This document shows, one piece after another, positions 8,747-16,454 of a stretch of 64,000 bases of DNA. The translations under genes were made by a program, and so were the position numbers. Under the pieces are notes generated by a model that did no database searches, was not told the origin of the DNA, and saw nothing but the letters and a program-made list of their open reading frames with translations. The stretch is taken from positions 1,054,001 through 1,118,000 of the forward strand of contig CABIZV010000001.1 in NCBI GenBank assembly GCA_902363335.1, written 5' to 3'. This DNA is from Enterobacteriaceae bacterium. GTDB lineage: Bacteria > Pseudomonadota > Gammaproteobacteria > Enterobacterales > Enterobacteriaceae. Within the stretch, counting starts at the first letter, position 1. Each line of letters begins with the position of its first letter.

Positions 8747-9676
8747 TTATTGCGCAAGTGCCGCTGACAGCGCAGCCGGCTCGTTAATCGCCGATGCCGT
8801 CAGGGTATCTACAATACGTTTGGTCAAACCGGTGAGGACTTTACCCGGGCCAACTTCATACAGGTGCTCAACGCCCTGGGACGCCATAAACTCAACGGTT
8901 TTGGTCCACTGAACCGGGCTGTATAGCTGACGAACTAAGGCATCGCGAATCGCGTCTGCATCGGTTTCGCACTTCACGTCGACGTTGTTCACAACCGGAA
9001 TGGTCGGCGCGTTAAAGGTGATTTTTTGCAGCTCAACGGCCAGTTTGTCCGCCGCAGGCTTCATCAGCGCACAGTGGGAAGGTACGCTCACCGGCAGTGG
9101 CAGCGCACGTTTTGCACCCGCTGCTTTACAGGCGGCGCCCGCACGTTCAACCGCTTCTTTATGACCGGCAATAACCACCTGGCCTGGCGAGTTGAAGTTG
9201 ACCGGAGAAACGACCTGGCCCTCAGCCGATTCTTCACAGGCTTTCGCAATGGAAGCATCGTCAAGACCGATGATAGCAGACATGCCGCCGGTGCCTTCCG
9301 GTACCGCTTCCTGCATGAATTTACCGCGCATTTCAACCAGACGTACGGCATCAGCAAACGCGATAACATTGGCGCAAACCAGCGCAGAATATTCGCCCAG
9401 GCTATGACCTGCAAGCATGGCGGGTGCTTTACCGCCCTGCTGCTGCCACAAACGGTACAGCGCAACGGAGGCGGTCAGGAGTGCCGGTTGCGTCTGCCAG
9501 GTTTTGTTTAACTCTTCAGCCGGGCCCTGCTGAGTCAACGCCCAGAGATCGTAACCCAGTGCAGCAGAGGCTTCATGAAAAGTCTCTTCAATCACCGGAT
9601 AGGTTGCTGCCAGTTCAGACAACATCCCAACCGTCTGGGAACCCTGTCCAGGGAACACAAATGCGAATTGCGTCAT
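8747..9676 (-). CDS. fabD: Malonyl-CoA:ACP transacylase (FabD)
   Basis: Transfers malonyl groups from CoA to ACP, supplying the extender unit for fatty-acid elongation. It has 309 residues; the nucleophilic serine is S92 in AGHSLGEYSAL, and the catalytic histidine lies in SVPSHCALM. It starts 17 nt after fabH and is co-directional with fabG. Confidence 0.98.
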   Translation of the reverse strand: MTQFAFVFPGQGSQTVGMLSELAATYPVIEETFHEASAALGYDLWALTQQGPAEELNKTWQTQPALLTASVALYRLWQQQGGKAPAMLAGHSLGEYSALVCANVIAFADAVRLVEMRGKFMQEAVPEGTGGMSAIIGLDDASIAKACEESAEGQVVSPVNFNSPGQVVIAGHKEAVERAGAACKAAGAKRALPLPVSVPSHCALMKPAADKLAVELQKITFNAPTIPVVNNVDVKCETDADAIRDALVRQLYSPVQWTKTVEFMASQGVEHLYEVGPGKVLTGLTKRIVDTLTASAINEPAALSAALAQ

Positions 9677-9693
9677 GTTTTTTATCCTTATAC

Positions 9694-10647
9694 TTAGAAA
9701 CGAACCAGCGCCGAGCCCCAGGTGAAACCACCACCGAATGCCTCTAACAGTACCAGTTGACCGCGTTTAATACGGCCATCGCGGACGGCTTCGTCAAACG
9801 CGCAAGGTACGGAAGCAGCCGAGGTGTTGCCGTGACGATCAAGCGTCACCACCACGTTGTCCATCGACATGCCGAGCTTCTTCGCTGTGGCGCTGATAAT
9901 ACGTAAATTCGCCTGATGCGGTACCAGCCAGTCCAGCTCTGAACGATCGAGGTTGTTCGCCTCAAGCGTTTCATCAACGATGTGCGCAAGCTCAGTCACG
10001 GCAACTTTGAAGACTTCGTTACCGGCCATCGTCAGGTAGATGGAGTTATCTGGATTCACGCGGTCAGCGTTTGGCAGCGTCAACAGCTTGCCATAGCTAC
10101 CGTCGGCGTGCAGATGGGTAGAGATGATCCCCTGCTCTTCAGATGCACCCAGAACCACCGCACCCGCACCGTCACCAAAGATGATGATCGTGCCGCGATC
10201 GGTAGGATCGCAGGTGCGCGCCAGCGTATCTGCACCGACAACCAGCGCATATTTCACCGCGCCGGATTTCACATACTGGTCGGCAACGCTTAGCGCATAG
10301 GTAAAGCCAGCACAGGCAGCGGCGACATCAAACGCCGGAGCGCCTTTCACGCCGAGCATATTTTGAATCTGGCATGCTGCACTTGGGAAAGCATGGGTGG
10401 CGGAAGTGGTCGCAACCACAATCAGGCCCAGTTCACTGGCTTCAATGCCCGCCATTTCCAGCGCGCGCTTAGCCGCTTCGTAACCCAGCGTAGACACGGA
10501 CTCATCAGGGCCAGCAATACGGCGCTCACGGATACCTGTACGGGAGACAATCCACTCGTCGGAGGTATCAACCATTTTTTCCAGATCGGCATTAGTCCGC
10601 ACCTGCTCAGGCAGGTAGCTGCCGGTACCAATAATCTTCGTATGCAT
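9694..10647 (-). CDS. fabH: 3-oxoacyl-ACP synthase III (FabH)
   Basis: Initiates fatty-acid synthesis by condensing acetyl-CoA with malonyl-ACP. It has 317 residues with the nucleophile C112 in AAACAGFTYAL and the catalytic His and Asn in VPHQANLRI and HGNTSAAS. It lies 58 nt after plsX; in E. coli a fabH promoter lies within plsX, so independent transcription is possible. Confidence 0.98.
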   Translation of the reverse strand: MHTKIIGTGSYLPEQVRTNADLEKMVDTSDEWIVSRTGIRERRIAGPDESVSTLGYEAAKRALEMAGIEASELGLIVVATTSATHAFPSAACQIQNMLGVKGAPAFDVAAACAGFTYALSVADQYVKSGAVKYALVVGADTLARTCDPTDRGTIIIFGDGAGAVVLGASEEQGIISTHLHADGSYGKLLTLPNADRVNPDNSIYLTMAGNEVFKVAVTELAHIVDETLEANNLDRSELDWLVPHQANLRIISATAKKLGMSMDNVVVTLDRHGNTSAASVPCAFDEAVRDGRIKRGQLVLLEAFGGGFTWGSALVRF

Positions 10648-10705
10648 GTACGCTCAGTCACTTTTCGCTAATATAGCCGCCCAACTCAACGTCCTGAAAC
10701 TGGCC

Positions 10706-11761
10706 TTATTCGCTGGCCTCAGGCGCGTCAAATCCTGCGGGGTATACGGATTCCAGGCGAGCGGCAATTCTCTTGGGAACTTGTCGCTGCACTGCTTGTA
10801 CTGCCTGTTCAATTGCGACCGTAAAGGCCCGCTGATTAGCCGCACCATGACTCTTTATCACCGTGCCGCGCAATCCTAACAGACAGGCGCCATTATACTG
10901 GTCGGGGTTGAGGTGACTAAATCGCCTTGTGAGGCTTTTTTGTAACCAACGCTTTAATAAAATGAGCCACCACGACCTTTTTTTACCCTCGCTCTGTGAT
11001 TTCAGCAGCGAAAGGAACACTCTGACAACCCCTTCCATCGTCTTTAAGGTGACGTTACCTGTAAAGCCATCGCAAACCAGAACATCGGTTTTCCCCGTCA
11101 ACAGTTCGTTGGCTTCAAGATAGCCGATATAGTTGAGGGAGGTGATTGTTTTTAGCACTAAAGAAGCATCGCGGATACTGTCATGCCCTTTAATTTCTTC
11201 TTCGCCAATGTTGAGCAGCGCGACGCGCGGGTTCGCAATCTCCAGCACTTCTTCTGCCATCACCGACCCCATGACGGCAAACTGCACCAGCATGTTACTG
11301 TCACAATCCACGTTGGCACCGAGATCCAGCACCACCGTTTTGCCCTTTTGCTGATGCGGTAACACCGTGACCAGCGCCGGGCGCTCAATTCCCTTAATCG
11401 GTTTGAGCAATAATTTAGCCAGCCCCATCAATGCGCCGGTATTTCCAGCACTGACGCAAGCTTCAGCCCGCCCTTCTTTCACCATTTCTAGCGCCACACG
11501 CATTGAGCTTCCGCGACTATGGCGAATCGCATGCGAGGGCCGTTCATCACTGGCAATAACCGACTGGGCAGGAATTATCTGCAAACGCGAACGTTGTTCA
11601 AAGTCAGCTTTGGCGAGTAATGGCGTAATGTCGTCGGGATTACCGACTAAAAGAAGTGAGAGTTGCGAATTAGAATCCAGTGCCTGCAATGCTGCAGGCA
11701 CTGTCACGGAAGGGCCAAAATCGCCCCCCATGACATCTAACGCCAGGGTTAGACGTGTCAA
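10706..11761 (-). CDS. plsX: Phosphate acyltransferase PlsX
   Basis: Converts acyl-ACP to acyl-phosphate and links fatty-acid synthesis to phospholipid synthesis. It has 351 residues (E. coli 356). Conserved segments are ALDVMGGDFGP at the N terminus, SAGNTGALMGLAK, DLGANVDC and DGFTGNVTLKTMEG. The C-terminal tail is slightly shorter and diverged relative to E. coli. It lies in the yceD-rpmF-plsX-fab transcription unit. Confidence 0.97.
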   Translation of the reverse strand: MTRLTLALDVMGGDFGPSVTVPAALQALDSNSQLSLLLVGNPDDITPLLAKADFEQRSRLQIIPAQSVIASDERPSHAIRHSRGSSMRVALEMVKEGRAEACVSAGNTGALMGLAKLLLKPIKGIERPALVTVLPHQQKGKTVVLDLGANVDCDSNMLVQFAVMGSVMAEEVLEIANPRVALLNIGEEEIKGHDSIRDASLVLKTITSLNYIGYLEANELLTGKTDVLVCDGFTGNVTLKTMEGVVRVFLSLLKSQSEGKKRSWWLILLKRWLQKSLTRRFSHLNPDQYNGACLLGLRGTVIKSHGAANQRAFTVAIEQAVQAVQRQVPKRIAARLESVYPAGFDAPEASE

Positions 11762-11883
11762 GGTATCGTCGCCGCTTGGTTTGGTTTTTCCCCAGTTGCC
11801 CGGGGAAATGCCTCACTAAGCTTCACCACGCTATGGCTTTTGTCTTTCACCCGCGAGAGGTGATTGACAAGAGCATCGCGTGA

Positions 11884-12054
11884 TTACTTAGCGATGACCT
11901 TACGGCCACGGTAGAAACCGTCGGCAGTGATGTGGTGACGCAGGTGTTTCTCGCCAGAGGTTTTGTCTACAGACAAGTTGGCTGCGGTCAGAGCGTCATG
12001 GGAACGACGCATGCCACGTTTGGAACGGGTTGGTTTATTCTGTTGTACGGCCAT
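11884..12054 (-). CDS. rpmF: 50S ribosomal protein L32 (RpmF)
   Basis: Small ribosomal protein of the large subunit. The minus strand encodes 56 residues beginning MAVQQNKPTRSKRGMRRSHD and ending RGRKVIAK. It appears one residue shorter than E. coli L32: ALTAANLSVD here against, from memory, ALTAVTSLSVD. This is the protein form without zinc cysteines. It sits 16 nt after yceD, the usual yceD-rpmF pair upstream of plsX. Confidence 0.96.
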   Translation of the reverse strand: MAVQQNKPTRSKRGMRRSHDALTAANLSVDKTSGEKHLRHHITADGFYRGRKVIAK

Positions 12055-12070
12055 GGACCTTACTCCTCAA

Positions 12071-12592
12071 TTACTTTTGCTTTAAGCTGGCTAATACGGC
12101 AAATGGATTTGGCTTCTGTGCCTCTTCAGGCAATTCACCAAAGACCATGTCCGCCTCGGACACTTCACAGTGTTCAGAATCATGCACCGGAACTACCGGC
12201 AAGGCGAGGATGATTTCATCTTCAACCAACGCCAGCAGATCGATTTCACCGAATTCGTTAACCTCAATCGGCTCATACGCTTCCGGGAGTGCTTCAACCT
12301 GGTCATCATTTTTGACCGGACTGAAACAATACGTTGTGTGGACATGATGGGTAAACGATTTTCCGCAACGCTGACATTCCAGCGACACCGTCACCTTCGC
12401 ATCACCGGTAATAACCGCGAGACGTTGGTTATCGATGGCGAAGGACATCTCGCATTCCACATCGGTATCCACACTGACTACGGACGCGGCAACACGCTCT
12501 ACCTGATCGCGGGTATAGATACCCGTATAATCAAGGCGTTTTTGAGCCGTGCGAACCGGATCGAGAGTCAGGGGTAATTTTACGTTTTGCAT
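12071..12592 (-). CDS. yceD: YceD, DUF177-family rRNA accumulation protein
   Basis: Conserved protein of the DUF177 family, 173 residues as in E. coli. It has a CxxC pair (LECQRCGKSF) and an acidic C-terminal half. The family is linked to 23S rRNA accumulation in plants and bacteria, and the gene is almost always next to rpmF, as here. The biochemical activity is not established. Confidence 0.93.
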   Translation of the reverse strand: MQNVKLPLTLDPVRTAQKRLDYTGIYTRDQVERVAASVVSVDTDVECEMSFAIDNQRLAVITGDAKVTVSLECQRCGKSFTHHVHTTYCFSPVKNDDQVEALPEAYEPIEVNEFGEIDLLALVEDEIILALPVVPVHDSEHCEVSEADMVFGELPEEAQKPNPFAVLASLKQK

Positions 12593-12632
12593 AGGGCGCG
12601 CATATTAACTTTGTAGCGTCATAGAGTCAAAG

Positions 12633-12658
12633 AAAAAGGCAGCCTCAGGTTGCCTTTT
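12633..12658 (-). terminator. Terminator upstream of yceD (end of SraB-like RNA)
   Basis: On the minus strand a stem GGCAACC/GGCTGCC (one G-T pair) is followed by TTTTTC. It points towards yceD and lies about 40 nt before its start codon. A terminator in this sense, in the gap between divergent yceD and yceF, fits the 3' end of a separate small RNA. Confidence 0.65.
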
Positions 12659-12800
12659 GCCAATTATTCGCACACATTGCGGCCTATAGTTTAAAATGTC
12701 GGAATCTAATTCGCTACACTCTCGTTGAAAAATTATGCCTGAATTGATTCTTGCCTCCACTTCTCCCTATCGCAAACAGCTGTTAGAGAAGCTTGAACTG
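12633..12800 (-). ncRNA. sraB: Probable SraB small RNA (extent approximate)
   Basis: In E. coli the stationary-phase small RNA SraB (about 169 nt) is encoded between yceF and yceD, oriented as yceD, and ends before yceD. The same gap here holds an intrinsic terminator in that orientation. Only the 3' end is supported by the sequence; the 5' end is a guess from the E. coli length and would overlap the start of yceF antisense. Confidence 0.4.
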
Positions 12801-13319
12801 CCTTTTGAGTGCGCAGCACCTGAGGTTGATGAACTGCCGCTGCCCGGTGAAACTCCGCGCAGTCTGGTACTGCGTCTGGCGCAGGCGAAGGCCCAGGCGC
12901 TGGCCCAGCGCTACCCGCACCATCTTATTATTGGTTCCGATCAAGTTTGCGTGCTGGATGGTGAAATAACCGGCAAGCCTCACACTGAAGAGAATGCGCG
13001 TCTGCAATTAAAAAAGGCCAGCGGTAACGTGGTGACCTTTTATACCGGACTGGCGCTGTATAATTCCGCAAATGGACAACTACAGACCGAATGCGAACCG
13101 TTCGATGTCCATTTCCGTCATCTGAGCGAGCAGGAAATTAACGTCTACATCCGTAAAGAGAGCCCGCTGAACTGCGCCGGGAGCTTTAAAAGCGAAGGAT
13201 TGGGCATCGCGCTGTTTGACCGCCTTGAGGGGCGCGATCCGAATACGCTGGTCGGTTTGCCGTTGATTGCGCTGTGCAAGATGTTACGCCGCGAGAATCT
13301 CAATCCGCTGTTAGATTAA
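12735..13319 (+). CDS. yceF: Maf-family nucleoside triphosphate pyrophosphatase YceF
   Basis: House-cleaning pyrophosphatase; the E. coli homologue hydrolyses 7-methyl-GTP to its monophosphate. It has 194 residues with the Maf signatures LASTSPYRKQLL near the N terminus, IIGSDQVCVLDG around the catalytic Asp, and KSEGLGIALFDRLEGRDPNTLVGLPL at 150-175. It is transcribed divergently from yceD. In E. coli it faces rluC; here an extra hydrolase gene lies between them. Confidence 0.94.
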   Translation: MPELILASTSPYRKQLLEKLELPFECAAPEVDELPLPGETPRSLVLRLAQAKAQALAQRYPHHLIIGSDQVCVLDGEITGKPHTEENARLQLKKASGNVVTFYTGLALYNSANGQLQTECEPFDVHFRHLSEQEINVYIRKESPLNCAGSFKSEGLGIALFDRLEGRDPNTLVGLPLIALCKMLRRENLNPLLD

Positions 13320-13453
13320 TGCTTTTCCCGGTCTCATCCGGGAAATTCGATTCAGGATGTTGTTTATTCCTTCCACGATCACAGTTTATTTTTCCACCGC
13401 CATTAAAATCCTCAAATCCATATTGAAACAATGTTTTGATTTAAGGAGCGAGG

Positions 13454-14605
13454 ATGCGTGGCAAAGGTAAAATATTCTTTATGCTGGCAATGTTAACCGC
13501 AATGCAGGCAAATGCCGGTGAGGGCTGGCAGCGCCAGGGGGTGGTTGAAGGTAATCTCCCCGCCAGTTGGCAACGGCTGAAAACTCAGATGACCTATCCG
13601 GATTCATGGCTCTCCGGGCACTATTCCGACTTTACGCGCTGGCAGCAGCGCGCCCGCGAGGAATTTCGTCAATCCCTGCTGACACCGGATTCAACCAAAC
13701 CTTTCGCCGCGACGCAAATTTCCACGCAAGATCGCGGCAGTTATATTGCTGAGAAACTGGCGCTGAATATTACCGATGATAACCGTATCGCCGCCCTGAT
13801 GCTTACGCCGAAGACGCCAGGCCCCCACCCTGCGATTGTTCTGCTCCATGACCACGGTTCAAAATTTGATATTGGTAAGGAGAAGCTGATTCGTCCGTGG
13901 GGTGACGCTTCAAAGCTTGCCAGCGCCGAAGCCTGGGCAGACAAATTCTTTACCGGGAAGTTTATCGGCGATGAATTAGCAAAACGCGGTTACGTGGTTA
14001 TCGCCATCGACAGTCCCGGCTGGGGTGACCGTGGGCCGATGGTCTATGAGCAGCAACAGGCGCTCGCCAGTAACTACTTCAACCTTGGGCGTTCTCTGGC
14101 GGGAGAAGTGGCGTATGAAGATATGCGTACCGTCGATTTTATAGCGTCACTGAAAAGCGTCGATAGCCAACATATTGGCGTACTGGGTTTCTCAATGGGC
14201 GGATTCCGTGCCTGGCAGTTGGCGGCGCTCTCCGAGAAGGTCGCGGCGACGGCGGTTATTTCGTGGTTTGGCACTTATGAAGGGCTAATGACGCCGGGTA
14301 ACAACGTGCTGCGGGGGCAGTCGGCGTTTTACATGCTGCATCCTGGCATGCCAGCCAAAATGGATATTCCGGATATCGCCAGCATCGCCGCACCAAAACC
14401 AATGCTGATTTTCAGCGGCGGGCAGGACAAACTGTTTCCGGCAAAAGCGGTCGATGATGCCTTTAACAAAGCGCATCGTGTCTGGGCTTCACAACATGCC
14501 GATGAAAAACTGCTGACAAAAAATTGGCCCGAGCTAGGGCATGTTTTCTATCAACAGCAGCAAGATGAGGTCTTTCCGTGGCTGGATAAGTGGTTAAAGC
14601 CATAG
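13454..14605 (+). CDS. Exported alpha/beta hydrolase (dienelactone hydrolase-like)
   Basis: Predicted secreted alpha/beta-hydrolase fold protein of 383 residues. A signal peptide (1-21, ending in ANA) is followed by a region with LLHDHG (oxyanion region). The nucleophile elbow is GFSMGG (S247), and the likely acid and base are D325 in SGGQDKLFP and H363 in WPELGHVF. An AAGGAGCGAGG ribosome-binding site precedes the ATG. The Ser-Asp-His triad suggests an esterase, lactonase or acyl-ester hydrolase acting in the periplasm; the substrate cannot be named. The gene is absent between yceF and rluC in E. coli K-12, and the REP cluster after it marks the junction. Confidence 0.85.
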   Translation: MRGKGKIFFMLAMLTAMQANAGEGWQRQGVVEGNLPASWQRLKTQMTYPDSWLSGHYSDFTRWQQRAREEFRQSLLTPDSTKPFAATQISTQDRGSYIAEKLALNITDDNRIAALMLTPKTPGPHPAIVLLHDHGSKFDIGKEKLIRPWGDASKLASAEAWADKFFTGKFIGDELAKRGYVVIAIDSPGWGDRGPMVYEQQQALASNYFNLGRSLAGEVAYEDMRTVDFIASLKSVDSQHIGVLGFSMGGFRAWQLAALSEKVAATAVISWFGTYEGLMTPGNNVLRGQSAFYMLHPGMPAKMDIPDIASIAAPKPMLIFSGGQDKLFPAKAVDDAFNKAHRVWASQHADEKLLTKNWPELGHVFYQQQQDEVFPWLDKWLKP

Positions 14606-14607
14606 AT

Positions 14608-14795
14608 ATGGTAGCCCGACCAAGCGCTGCGCCGCCGGGAATTTGCGATGTCGCATTTGACACCGTATCTCCCCGGAGTCGGCGTACCCGCCACGTCCGG
14701 GCTCCCCGTGGACGTAGGCCGGATAAGGCAAAGCCGCCATCCGGCAATCTGCGCGGTGATGCCTGATGGCGCTACGCTTATCAGGCCTACGTGGT
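14608..14795. repeat. REP/BIME cluster between the hydrolase gene and rluC
   Basis: Contains imperfect palindromes of the enterobacterial REP type: a GTAGCCCG/CCCGGAG-class element near 14610-14705, a GTAGGCCGGATAAGG element near 14708-14745, and an oppositely oriented variant (TGATGGCGCTACGCTTATCAGG) near 14757-14791. It separates two convergent genes, the usual setting for BIMEs, which stabilise 3' ends and bind gyrase or IHF. Confidence 0.85.
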
Positions 14796-14824
14796 GCAGG
14801 TGTTCACAGTATCATCATGAAACT

Positions 14825-15778
14825 TTACTTCTGGTTACGCAGCGCCTGCAAACAACGTTTGAGCACATTGTCCATCGGGGCTTCAACGCGCATCACCTCT
14901 CCGGTGCCCGGATGGGTGAACTTCAGCGCGGCGGCGTGCAGGAAGAGACGGTTAAGCCCCGTACCGGCCAGCTGCTTATCAAACTCACGATCGCCATAAC
15001 GGTCGTCAAACGCAATCGGATGTCCCGCATGCAGCGTATGCACACGAATCTGGTGCGTACGTCCGGTCACCGGGCTACAACGCACCAGGGTCGCATGGGT
15101 ATATCGCTCTTCCACCTTGAAGCGGGTTTCAGACGGTTTGCCTTCCTGACTGACGCGCACAATGCGTTCACCGCTTTGCAAAATATTCTTCAGCAAAGGC
15201 GCCTGCACGCTTTTCACATGCGACTGCCACTGTCCACGCACCAGCGCCAGATAATCTTTTTGCATCCCCTTCTCACGCAGCTGCTCATGCAGGGAACGCA
15301 GCGCTGAACGCTTCTTCGCTACCAGCAATACACCGGAAGTGTCACGGTCAAGACGATGAACCAGTTCGAGGAAGCGGGCCTCAGGGCGTAACGCACGAAG
15401 TCCTTCAATCACGCCAAAGCTCAACCCGCTGCCACCGTGAACCGCCGTACCCGATGGTTTATTGAGCACCAGGATATGGTCGTCCTCATAGAGGATAACG
15501 TCGCTCAATGCGGCCACTTTTTGCAGATGTGGCGAAACCGCGTCTTCTTCACGCTCAGCGACACGCACCGGCGGCACGCGTACCTGATCGCCATCTTCAA
15601 GTTTGTACTCTGGCTTGACGCGCTTCTTATTCACCCGCACTTCACCTTTGCGCAGGATGCGGTAAATCATACTCTTTGGCACGCCCTTAAGCTGGGTGCG
15701 CAAAAAGTTGTCAATTCGTTGCCCGGCTTCATCAGCGCTGATGGCAATCATTTTTACGGTCGGAGTCTCAGTTTTCAT
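14825..15778 (-). CDS. rluC: 23S rRNA pseudouridine synthase RluC
   Basis: Isomerises U955, U2504 and U2580 of 23S rRNA to pseudouridine (E. coli numbering). It has 317 residues: an N-terminal S4 RNA-binding domain (about 18-80), then the RluA/RsuA catalytic domain. The catalytic aspartate is D144 in HRLDRDTSG; GRTHQIRVH and LFLHAAAL are conserved. It is divergent from rne with a 676-nt gap containing the rne leader. Confidence 0.97.
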   Translation of the reverse strand: MKTETPTVKMIAISADEAGQRIDNFLRTQLKGVPKSMIYRILRKGEVRVNKKRVKPEYKLEDGDQVRVPPVRVAEREEDAVSPHLQKVAALSDVILYEDDHILVLNKPSGTAVHGGSGLSFGVIEGLRALRPEARFLELVHRLDRDTSGVLLVAKKRSALRSLHEQLREKGMQKDYLALVRGQWQSHVKSVQAPLLKNILQSGERIVRVSQEGKPSETRFKVEERYTHATLVRCSPVTGRTHQIRVHTLHAGHPIAFDDRYGDREFDKQLAGTGLNRLFLHAAALKFTHPGTGEVMRVEAPMDNVLKRCLQALRNQK

Positions 15779-16092
15779 GGTGCGCGATTCTAATTATCCC
15801 CGCTCAATAGCGCCACTCATTTTTATATGCTTATATTTAGCATAATCGGTTTTCTCCTGGTGCTTTGCTCCGCGAGTTGTTTGTTATTAGAACAATCTCA
15901 CCGGGCTGGTGAAGAAACTGTGAGTAACCGGGTGATAAAAGGTGAAAGTCATCTTGCTATAACCAGGTTAGCAAGGAATAATGAAGCTGTTTTCCGTGTT
16001 GAACCTGGAATAACAAGGATAATTACGGAAAGACCCATTTTGTTTGTTTGATCATCCACGCAGCAATGGCGTAAGACGTATTGATCGCTCAA

Positions 16093-16454
16093 ACAGTTAG
16101 CGGGCTGCGGGTTGCAGTCCTTACCGGTACGTATACTGTACGATTTTTAGCGTATAGACAGAAAGCGAAGCGGGATATTCCCGTGCTTACGTAAGTAAGA
16201 CGCCAGGACATCTGTTCTCTAAAAGATGACGAGTATAACTGGAATCTTCTCTGGAGAGTTATCCCAGGTTGTTCCCCAAATAATTGCACTGTGGTTCCGT
16301 TTGAAACACAGGCTACCGACACTCTGCGCCTCTTAAACGAGCGACAACCGTGAGGTTGGCGACGTGAATAGTCACGAGGCCATCGGTTTACCCCGGAAAG
16401 GCATTACTCTGCTCGCAGCTTAGTCGTCAATGTAAGAATAATGAGTAAGTTACG
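16093..16454 (+). promoter_or_regulatory. rne 5' leader (autoregulatory rne5 element)
   Basis: The region just upstream of rne keeps blocks of the long E. coli rne leader: GCGGGCTGCGGGTTGCAGTC near 16100, GAGGTTGGCGACG near 16350, and the AGCTTAGTCGTCAATGTAAG stretch just before the ATG. In E. coli this leader of about 361 nt folds into hairpins recognised by RNase E, which cleaves its own mRNA. The middle part differs strongly from E. coli. The 5' end is set by analogy. The preceding 310 nt (15779-16092) hold no convincing gene and presumably the rne promoter. Confidence 0.7.

Noticed and set aside
15827..16051. 74-codon frame with a hydrophobic start upstream of rne
   Set aside because: No ribosome-binding site and no known counterpart; probably chance in the promoter region.
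16089..16322. 77-codon frame antisense to the rne leader (position of E. coli yceQ)
   Set aside because: It overlaps the conserved rne 5' RNA element on the other strand and shows no protein-like conservation that I can recognise.
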